Below, piece by piece: positions 1-4,738 of a DNA stretch of 5,049 bases. How positions within the stretch are numbered: the stretch's first letter is position 1; every line of letters begins with the position of its first letter. The DNA is taken from positions 1-5,049 of the forward strand of contig VGLT01000067.1 in the NCBI GenBank assembly GCA_016866635.1, read 5' to 3'. Both the position numbers and the translations under genes were made by a program. Origin of the DNA: Candidatus Uhrbacteria bacterium (lineage in GTDB: Bacteria > Patescibacteriota > Patescibacteriia > 2-12-FULL-60-25). Under the pieces are notes generated by a model. It saw only the letters and a program-made list of their open reading frames with translations. It was not told the origin of the DNA and made no database searches.

Positions 1-1
1 C

Positions 2-427
2 TATCTTGGTTTTTTGCCATTCAATCTGAATCCGGCAAAACAATTTCTTGGTGAATCAGGGGGCACGATCGCGGGATTCTCTCTTGCCTTTCTTGCGATT
101 GTTTCTGGAACAAAAGTCGCGACCGCGTTGATGGCTGTGGGTTTACCGCTGGCAGATATTTCCGTAGTTGTCATGGGGAGAATATTCCGAGGCGTTTCGC
201 CTTTTCGCGGTGATGACACGCATTTGCACTACAAATTACTGAAAGCCGGTTTATCACAGCGTACCGTCGTGTTTATCATGTGGAGTATTGCATTATTATT
301 TGGCTTGATCGCCCTTGGTCTGCAAACGCGTGGAAAGATTTTATTGTTGATCGCGCTCGTCGGTCTGACGGTTCTTCTTTCTCTTTTTACGAGCGTTATG
401 CGAAGATCGAGAGTGTCCAAAATATGA
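2..427 (+). CDS. Polyprenyl-phosphate sugar-1-phosphate transferase (WecA/TagO/MraY superfamily), C-terminal part, 5' end outside window
   Basis: This is the last 141 residues of an integral membrane enzyme that transfers a sugar-1-phosphate (typically GlcNAc-1-P from UDP-GlcNAc) to undecaprenyl phosphate, starting a cell-surface glycan. The frame is open from base 2 and ends at TGA 425-427. Visible family features are FLPFNLNPAKQFLGES (about residues 4-19, the place of the usual NPAxxFMGDxGS loop), a membrane segment at about 22-36, LPLAD with Asp52, the cytoplasmic stretch SPFRGDDTHLHYKLL (66-80, the HIHH/HHH-type motif), GLSQR (83-87), and two hydrophobic helices at about 89-106 and 112-130. 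It departs from the family at key places: Glu18 stands where the metal-binding Asp of GDxGS is usual, and the second His pair is H-Y. The exact sugar and lipid acceptor cannot be told. Its stop overlaps the next start (ATGA), so the two are probably translationally coupled. The family call is secure; the WecA/TagO-like branch is likelier than MraY because of the HLH motif and SPF context. Confidence 0.9.
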   Translation, partial: YLGFLPFNLNPAKQFLGESGGTIAGFSLAFLAIVSGTKVATALMAVGLPLADISVVVMGRIFRGVSPFRGDDTHLHYKLLKAGLSQRTVVFIMWSIALLFGLIALGLQTRGKILLLIALVGLTVLLSLFTSVMRRSRVSKI

Positions 428-882
428 ACATCTGGAAGAGTTGGTTTGCTATTGGGGGTATTTTGATCCTCATGATCATCGGTCTGTACGCATATCATGC
501 ATGGGTAGATCAGTATTCTGGAGTCAGAATTTTACTCAACGGTCAATCGCTTCTTCTTAAAATTTCAGACACGACATCCACTCGTTCCTTAGGGCTTTCT
601 GACCGCGATTCCATGCCTCTTGATCAGGGCATGCTCTTTTTATTTGATGATTCCGACGTGCATCCTTTTTGGATGAATCGCATGCGCTTTCCCCTGGACA
701 TTATTTGGTTGGATCATGGAAAAGTAGTTTATATAGCAGAAAACGTTCCTTTTCCCATAGGAAAGGAAAAACCAAAAACGATCGACCCCAAGGTGGTATC
801 TGATCGCGTGTTGGAATTGAATGCCGGACAGGCCAAGTTTTATGGGCTGGAAGTCGGATCAGTTATCCAAGACTTGCCTTAG
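424..882 (+). CDS. Membrane-anchored DUF192 family protein
   Basis: A 152-residue protein with one N-terminal hydrophobic helix (about residues 7-22, after MNIWKSW), which acts as an uncleaved anchor or signal peptide. An extracytoplasmic DUF192 (PF02643) domain covers about residues 33-150. The family pattern is clear: a short beta segment around 42-47, RSLGLSDRDSMPLDQGMLF (54-72; family GLMxRxxLxxxxGMLFxF), FWMNRMRFPLDIIWLD (82-97; family FWMKNTxxPLDIxF), VxYIAENVPFP, and VLELNAGQAKFYGLEVGS (129-146; family VLELxAGxAxxxGxxxGD). The start at ATG 424 is chosen because it forms an ATGA overlap with the upstream stop and puts a normal anchor at the N-terminus; the in-frame ATG at 280 would overlap the upstream gene by about 148 nt. 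The molecular function of DUF192 is not established. The usual KNT of FWMKNT is replaced by NRM. The upstream glycan-lipid gene hints at an envelope role, which is inference only. Confidence 0.92.
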   Translation: MNIWKSWFAIGGILILMIIGLYAYHAWVDQYSGVRILLNGQSLLLKISDTTSTRSLGLSDRDSMPLDQGMLFLFDDSDVHPFWMNRMRFPLDIIWLDHGKVVYIAENVPFPIGKEKPKTIDPKVVSDRVLELNAGQAKFYGLEVGSVIQDLP

Positions 883-952
883 TTTATACACAATCAAAAA
901 AATGACTTCTTGATCTTCAGGCGTGTTCGTGCCACTATGGTGGCCTTGCGAT
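883..952 (+). promoter_or_regulatory. Intergenic gap with a weak sigma-70-like promoter candidate for the atp operon
   Basis: This 70-nt gap is the only sizeable non-coding stretch and lies just ahead of the ATP synthase genes. The best promoter-like pair I can find is TTGATC (910-915), a 17-nt spacer, and CACTAT (933-938) preceded by TGC (930-932), which is an extended -10. The -35 matches 4 of 6 bases and the -10 only 3 of 6. If real, transcription would begin near 945, leaving about 8 nt of leader and excluding the GGTGG (939-943) that would otherwise serve as ribosome site. No hairpin with a U-tract is visible, so the upstream genes may read through into the atp genes. Confidence 0.2.
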
Positions 953-1159
953 ATGTCTCTCTACCCCTGGCGTATCCGTTTGGCTGTTATCCTGACCCAT
1001 CTTGTAGTCCTAGCTGTTTTTTTAGGAGTGGGCGTATGGATAGACCGCCAGTATGGTTCATCCCCAAAGGCACTTCTGATCAGTCTCGTCCTGTCATTTC
1101 CTTGCGTGCAACTCATTTCCTGGCGTCTGATTAAACGCATGAAAAGAACATCCGTATGA
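953..1159 (+). CDS. AtpZ/AtpI-like small membrane protein at head of ATP synthase operon
   Basis: A 68-residue protein with two predicted membrane helices (about residues 8-29 and 39-58) joined by a short loop, GVWIDRQYGSSPKA (27-40). That loop has the G..xD.....SP arrangement typical of AtpZ/AtpI-type proteins encoded directly before subunit a. In other bacteria this family assists c-ring assembly or Mg2+/Ca2+ supply to the ATP synthase, and it is usually not essential. Start: ATG 953 is preferred because GGTGG (939-943) lies 9 nt upstream; an in-frame GTG at 923 would add ten residues with no family character. The stop TGA 1157-1159 overlaps the atpB start in an ATGA junction, indicating coupled translation. 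The basic C-terminus (KRMKR) fits a cytoplasmic end. The assignment rests on topology, loop pattern and position, since such short proteins carry little sequence signal. Confidence 0.68.
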   Translation: MSLYPWRIRLAVILTHLVVLAVFLGVGVWIDRQYGSSPKALLISLVLSFPCVQLISWRLIKRMKRTSV

Positions 1160-1932
1160 TTTCTTTGGCTGCAGAACCCCTGTTCCGACTTGGACCCTTT
1201 GTGATCACAAATGGTGTCCTCGGTGCATTCACGATCACGGGGACGATGACGGTCTTAGCCTTGTTGATGCGATTAAACATTTCTTTAATTCCAGGGCGAG
1301 TGCAGGCCGGATTAGAGATGTTGGTCAATTTTGTTTTGGAATTGCTGGAGCGATCTTTTGGTTCGCGCGAAGCGGCCCGGACCTTTTTTCCCTTTCTCAT
1401 GACCGTCTTACTCTTTATTGTTGTGGCAAATCAATTTTCTGTGGTGCCCTTTGTGTCACAGCTCGTTGCAGGAGAAAAACCGTTATTGAGGCTCCCAACC
1501 GCCGACTTGTCGCAGACACTTCTCTTGGCCCTGTTCGTGATTGGATTGTCACATGTTCTTGCGTTGCGAATGTCACCACTGAAACACATCGGCGCCTTTA
1601 TCAAATTAAAGCCGTTCTTGAACATTCGGCGCGTTCGTGATATTCCTCAAGCGCTCCTTGATTTTTTCTTGGGGCTGCTCGATATTGTTGGGGAACTGGC
1701 AAAAGTTATTTCTCTGGCCTGTCGCTTGTTTGGGAATATCTTTGCCGGAGAAGTGATGGTGGCCGTGATCGCCGGGTTGACGACGTTGACGGCCTTTGTG
1801 GTCCCGATCCCGTTCATGGTCCTCAGTATCTTTTCTGGTTTTATTCAAGCATTCGTGTTCCTCCTGTTATCTACTCAATTTATTGCTGGAACGTATAAAA
1901 GCTACTATGTAGAATCACCAACCTCTCATTAA
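1156..1932 (+). CDS. atpB: F1Fo ATP synthase subunit a
   Basis: The 258-residue stator channel subunit carries ions across the membrane next to the c-ring. The essential arginine is Arg190 in SLACRLFGNIFAGEV (186-200), matching E. coli Arg210 in its LRLFGN motif; Glu199 corresponds to E. coli Glu219. Other family marks are the ANQFSVVP segment (91-98, place of aNLxGLxP), PTADLSQT (114-121, place of PTADLNxT), and GFIQAFVFLLLSTQFI (228-243) with Gln231 at the position of E. coli Gln252. Five or so hydrophobic helices are visible at about 16-40, 75-98, 117-136, 165-186 and 200-245. Length is normal. The N-terminus is short, with no long periplasmic lead. The start ATG 1156 overlaps the preceding stop by ATGA. 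Departures from consensus (Q93 and S95-V96-V97 instead of LxGLL; S119-Q120 instead of N-T) are mild, and the catalytic core is intact, so the gene looks functional. Confidence 0.97.
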   Translation: MISLAAEPLFRLGPFVITNGVLGAFTITGTMTVLALLMRLNISLIPGRVQAGLEMLVNFVLELLERSFGSREAARTFFPFLMTVLLFIVVANQFSVVPFVSQLVAGEKPLLRLPTADLSQTLLLALFVIGLSHVLALRMSPLKHIGAFIKLKPFLNIRRVRDIPQALLDFFLGLLDIVGELAKVISLACRLFGNIFAGEVMVAVIAGLTTLTAFVVPIPFMVLSIFSGFIQAFVFLLLSTQFIAGTYKSYYVESPTSH

Positions 1933-1959
1933 TCACTTATTTTCTCTATTTTCTCATCT
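1933..1959 (+). promoter_or_regulatory. Pyrimidine-rich atpE translation leader without Shine-Dalgarno
   Basis: The 27 nt between the atpB stop and the atpE ATG contain no G at all and no purine-rich ribosome site. They are almost entirely T and C, with isolated A. E. coli atpE is known to have a U-rich initiation enhancer upstream of its Shine-Dalgarno, and U-rich leaders are bound by ribosomal protein S1. By analogy this stretch may raise initiation of the c subunit, which is needed in roughly ten copies per enzyme. The role is inference; the composition is seen directly. Confidence 0.4.
1938..1955 (+). repeat. Perfect tandem repeat of TATTTTCTC (2 x 9 nt) in the atpE leader
   Basis: TATTTTCTC occurs at 1938-1946 and again directly at 1947-1955 with no mismatch and no gap. 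It fills two thirds of the gap between atpB and atpE and ends 4 nt before the start codon. Its length is a multiple of three, but it lies outside any coding frame. Confidence 0.9.
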
Positions 1960-2193
1960 ATGCTCGATCTTGCTTCAGCCAAAGTGTTAGCCGCTGGTAT
2001 TTGTATGGGTCTTGGGGCCATCGGTCCCGCTATTGGAGAAGGGTTTGTTGCCGCAAAAGCGATGGAAGCCATTGGTCGAAATCCAGCCGTATCGGATAAA
2101 ATTTTGCCAAACATGATCGTGGCCATGGCCATTTGTGAATCAACCGGTATCTACTCACTGGTCATCGCTTTGATTATTTTGTTTGCGATCTAG
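1960..2193 (+). CDS. atpE: F1Fo ATP synthase subunit c, predicted Na+-type two-carboxylate ion site
   Basis: A 77-residue hairpin of two membrane helices (about 5-38 and 49-76) that oligomerises into the rotor ring. The cytoplasmic loop is Arg40-Asn41-Pro42 (RQP in E. coli). The ion-carrying carboxylate is Glu60 in AICESTGIYSLVIALIILF (57-75). The first helix carries GAIGPAIGEGF (19-29), so Glu27 sits where Ilyobacter tartaricus has Gln32, and Ser61, Thr62 and Tyr65 match its Ser66, Thr67 and Tyr70. Spacing from residue 27 to Arg40 equals that in I. tartaricus (32 to 45). This is the ligand set of Na+-coupled c-rings, in the two-carboxylate version described for Fusobacterium nucleatum. Proton-type rings such as those of cyanobacteria have Ala-Leu in place of Ser-Thr. 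The C-terminus stops shortly after the helix, without the NPF tail. The only in-frame ATG is 1960, and it has no Shine-Dalgarno. Confidence 0.97.
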   Translation: MLDLASAKVLAAGICMGLGAIGPAIGEGFVAAKAMEAIGRNPAVSDKILPNMIVAMAICESTGIYSLVIALIILFAI

Positions 2194-2196
2194 CCT

Positions 2197-2700
2197 ATGG
2201 AGGGGTTTGCACGCATTGGAATTGATGGATGGAGCCTACTCTTGTATGCGGTGAATTTTGGTATCTTATTTACCGTTTTACGTGTTCTTCTCTATAAACC
2301 GTTGTTGCGCGTTCTTGATGAGCGCCGTACGTTGGTCAAAAATAACCTGGAGGAGGCGGAGCAGTTGAAAATGAAGTTTGAACAAGAAGTCCACATGCGG
2401 GAACAGGAGGCGGCTCGCTTGATGGAACAGGTGCATCGCGAGGCGCGTGAAGCAAAAGAACGGGCCGAAGAAGGGGTGAGGGCTATGCGTTTGGCAGCGG
2501 AAGAGAGAGGCGAGCGTTTGTTGCAGGAAGCGCAAGCGGAGGCGGACCGGATCAAAACACGAGTGATTCATGAAGCAGAGAAGGAAATCTTAAAAAATAT
2601 GGAACGGGTGATCTTGACGGTTTTGCAAGAGCAAAAGGATCAGGAGACGATCCGCAAAAACATGAAACAAGCCTGGAGCGCTCCAACGCTCGGTTCCTGA
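2197..2700 (+). CDS. atpF: F1Fo ATP synthase subunit b
   Basis: The 167-residue peripheral-stalk subunit has one N-terminal membrane helix (about 11-33, GWSLLLYAVNFGILFTVLRV) followed by YKPLLRVLDERR (33-44), the usual junction where the helix leaves the membrane (family KPLxxxLxER). From about 45 to 145 it is a long charged helix rich in Glu, Ala, Arg and Lys, with heptad-like spacing expected of the right-handed b-dimer coiled coil (EEAEQL, EAARLMEQ, EAREAKERAEEG, EAQAEADRIK). The C-terminal segment (ILKNMERVILTVL, 131-143) is where b meets delta at the top of F1. Only one b gene is present, so a homodimer is expected. It begins 3 nt after the atpE stop with no recognisable ribosome site upstream, so translation probably depends on coupling to atpE. 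Confidence 0.96.
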   Translation: MEGFARIGIDGWSLLLYAVNFGILFTVLRVLLYKPLLRVLDERRTLVKNNLEEAEQLKMKFEQEVHMREQEAARLMEQVHREAREAKERAEEGVRAMRLAAEERGERLLQEAQAEADRIKTRVIHEAEKEILKNMERVILTVLQEQKDQETIRKNMKQAWSAPTLGS

Positions 2701-2703
2701 TCT

Positions 2704-3213
2704 ATGCTTACTGAGGTTCACATTGCCTTTCTTCAGGATTTGATCGAGCGCAGCACATCCGATTCATGGAAGAAAAAGAAGGAACAAGAAGTCGCATCTG
2801 AACTCCGTGAGTTGATTGACGCGATGCGCGGCGGACGGGTTCGGGCGCCGGGGCCATTGTTACAAGAGTATCGTGCGCGATTGGCTAACATCGTCACACA
2901 TCCATCTCAACAAGAGCTCGGAGAAAAAACACCATTAGAACAACAACAATTCGCGCGATCCGTGGAACGGTTTCTTGATCGAACGGGTGGGGTGCGTCGT
3001 CAATACATCCAAATGGCGTCATCGACAGACGTGCCACCGGATGTAAAGTCATTGCCTTCTCACGCAGAGGAGACGTGCCTATCGTTTGTGAGGATAGACC
3101 GTCGGTTGCTCGGTGGGCGGCGCTTGATTCAAGAGGGTCGGTTGACGGATCAGACGTGGCTTGGGCGTTTTCTCCGTTGGAAAGAATCTACACGTTCGTA
3201 TTTGAGTGATTAA
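2704..3213 (+). CDS. atpH: F1Fo ATP synthase subunit delta, highly divergent
   Basis: A 169-residue protein in the fixed slot between atpF and atpA, near the usual delta length (about 175-180). Only its C-terminal part resembles the family: SFVRIDRRLLGGRRLIQEGRLTDQTWLGRFLRWKE (127-161) parallels the delta tail (vD..LiGG..iriGd.viDgSv.grL..l), with GG at 137-138. The N-terminal half normally folds into a six-helix bundle that caps the alpha N-termini and starts with an AkRYAxALF-like motif. Here I see no such motif, only a charged helical stretch (DSWKKKKEQEVASELRELIDAMR, 20-42) and a Gln/Glu-rich segment around 68-90. Delta is the least conserved subunit, so divergence does not imply loss of function. 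The gene follows atpF by 3 nt and ends 1 nt before atpA, again without a clear Shine-Dalgarno. The call rests on the C-terminal pattern and gene order. Confidence 0.85.
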   Translation: MLTEVHIAFLQDLIERSTSDSWKKKKEQEVASELRELIDAMRGGRVRAPGPLLQEYRARLANIVTHPSQQELGEKTPLEQQQFARSVERFLDRTGGVRRQYIQMASSTDVPPDVKSLPSHAEETCLSFVRIDRRLLGGRRLIQEGRLTDQTWLGRFLRWKESTRSYLSD

Positions 3214-3214
3214 T

Positions 3215-4738
3215 ATGTCTCATTCTCTACAAAAATTTTTTTCCGCAGTTGATCAGGCGATCACGACGCTCGAGCAAGATCGACCGGGCGATCAGGTTGG
3301 TCTGATCGCATCAGCGCAAGATGGCATTATTCGTGTCGTAGGACTTCCGGGGGTTCGTTTGGGTGATGTGCTTCGGTTGGAAGAGAGCGGAGCTGAAGCG
3401 GTTGTATTGCAAGTGGAACGTCAAAGTTGTCTCGCGGTGGTGCTTCATTCCACCGAGGCGGTGCGAGAAGGGTTGGCGGTGACGAGCACAAAAAAGATTT
3501 TGTCTCTCTCGGTGGGCGAAGCGTTGCTTGGACGCGTCATTGATCCATTGGGAACACCACAAGACGGCAAAGCAGCACCGACATCCGGAGAGCGCATGCC
3601 GCTGGAAGCGGTCGCTCCGGATGTGATGAGCCGCATCACCGTAAGCGAGCCCTTACAAACCGGTATTTTAGCGATCGATTCCCTGATTCCGATTGGTCGT
3701 GGACAACGTGAGTTGATCATTGGAGATCGACAGACCGGGAAAACGACGGTTGCGATCGATACCATCTTGAACCAAAAAGGTCAGGACATGGTGTGTATTT
3801 ACGTAGCCATTGGTCAGCGCGAAGCAAAAACGGCGCAGGTCGTGCGTACGTTGACCGAGCATGATGCCATGTCTTATACCATTGTGGTAAATGCTTCGGC
3901 CTCGATGCCATCGGTGTTGCAATATCTGGCGCCGTACGCCGGAGCGGCCATCGGTGAGTATTTTATGCGTCAGGGAAAGCATGCACTGGTTATTTTTGAT
4001 GACTTGTCTAAGCATGCGGTTGCCTATCGCGAAATTTCTCTTTTGCTGCGCAAGCCGCCGGGGCGAGAAGCATATCCCGGGGATGTGTTTTATCTCCATT
4101 CGCGTTTGCTTGAGCGTGCGGCAAAGTTAAAACCAGAATTAGGCGGAGGGAGTTTGACGGCCTTGCCGATCATTGAGACGTTGGCGGGTGACGTCTCCGC
4201 TTATATTCCGACCAATGTGATCTCCATTACCGATGGCCAAATCTTTCTGGATGCCACGTTGTTTAATCGTGGGATCCGTCCAGCGATAAACATTGGTATC
4301 TCCGTCTCTCGTGTAGGAGGAGCAGCGCAAACCAAGTTAATGAAAAAGGTATCGGGTACAACAAAACTTGAGTTGGCTCAATATTATGAGCTGGCCGCGT
4401 TTTCCCAGTTTACGAGTGACCTGGATCCAGCTACGCGACAGCAGCTGACACGTGGCGAGCGCGTGGTGGAGTCGCTGAAGCAAAAACCACAGGCGCCGTA
4501 CCCGTTGTGGCAGCAGTCCGTCGTGTTGTTTGCTGCTTCGCAGGGGTTGTTTGATGGATGGAAGCGAGAAGAGGTCGCGATGCAGCTCCCGGATCGGTTA
4601 GCGCTCTTTGAAGAGAAGTTTTCTGCGCTCGTGGACGAATTGCGAGATGGACAAGACTGGTCAGATAAGATCCGGTCTTCGCTCGAGAAGGCGGTCAACA
4701 AGATATTTACCCCAACATCCCATGCCAGCACTTCTTGA
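3215..4738 (+). CDS. atpA: F1Fo ATP synthase subunit alpha
   Basis: The 507-residue non-catalytic nucleotide-binding subunit of the F1 hexamer. An N-terminal beta-barrel covers about 25-95 (DGIIRVVGLPGVRLGDVL). The nucleotide domain covers about 95-370 and contains PLQTGILAIDSLIPIGRGQRELI, the P-loop GDRQTGKT (170-177, Lys176), the Walker B strand ALVIFDD (257-263), SKHAVAYREISLLLRKPPGR, GGGSLTALPIIET, and VPTN-type YIPTNVISITDGQIFL. Arg366 in SVSRVGGAAQ is the arginine finger (E. coli Arg376) that reaches the catalytic site on beta. A C-terminal helical domain follows (LAQYYELAAFSQFTSDLD and beyond). The Bacillus-type short loop after LERAAKL explains why numbering runs about ten behind E. 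coli. Start: ATG 3215 is one base after the atpH stop (TAATATG), with a weak GAG at 3204-3206; in-frame GTG 3206 would add three residues and is less likely. The last 17 nt overlap atpG. All motifs are intact. Confidence 0.98.
   Translation: MSHSLQKFFSAVDQAITTLEQDRPGDQVGLIASAQDGIIRVVGLPGVRLGDVLRLEESGAEAVVLQVERQSCLAVVLHSTEAVREGLAVTSTKKILSLSVGEALLGRVIDPLGTPQDGKAAPTSGERMPLEAVAPDVMSRITVSEPLQTGILAIDSLIPIGRGQRELIIGDRQTGKTTVAIDTILNQKGQDMVCIYVAIGQREAKTAQVVRTLTEHDAMSYTIVVNASASMPSVLQYLAPYAGAAIGEYFMRQGKHALVIFDDLSKHAVAYREISLLLRKPPGREAYPGDVFYLHSRLLERAAKLKPELGGGSLTALPIIETLAGDVSAYIPTNVISITDGQIFLDATLFNRGIRPAINIGISVSRVGGAAQTKLMKKVSGTTKLELAQYYELAAFSQFTSDLDPATRQQLTRGERVVESLKQKPQAPYPLWQQSVVLFAASQGLFDGWKREEVAMQLPDRLALFEEKFSALVDELRDGQDWSDKIRSSLEKAVNKIFTPTSHASTS

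Noticed and set aside
280..423. ATG 280 as the start of the DUF192 protein
   Set aside because: It would overlap the transferase gene by about 148 nt and add a charged stretch with no family character before the anchor helix; ATG 424 gives an ATGA junction and a normal N-terminus.
883..952. Transcription terminator after the DUF192 gene
   Set aside because: The A-run near 896-902 is not preceded by a stem; I find no inverted repeat followed by a T-tract on the plus strand.
910..1134. Alternative plus-strand frame overlapping the AtpZ/I-like gene
   Set aside because: Its translation is Arg/Ser/Pro/Cys-rich with no membrane helices, while the other frame gives two clean helices, the D..SP loop and an ATGA junction with atpB.
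2278..2571. Minus-strand open frames opposite atpF
   Set aside because: They are rich in Cys, Ser, Phe and Arg as expected for the reverse of Glu/Ala/Lys-rich codons, show no domain or ribosome site, and lie entirely opposite a clear gene.
3206..3214. GTG 3206 as the start of atpA
   Set aside because: It adds only three residues and lies inside the end of atpH; ATG 3215 directly after the atpH stop is the simpler start, with GAG at 3204-3206 as a weak ribosome site.
3445..4731. Several minus-strand open frames opposite atpA (up to 143 codons)
   Set aside because: They are shadows of a strongly conserved alpha-subunit gene and have no recognisable protein features.
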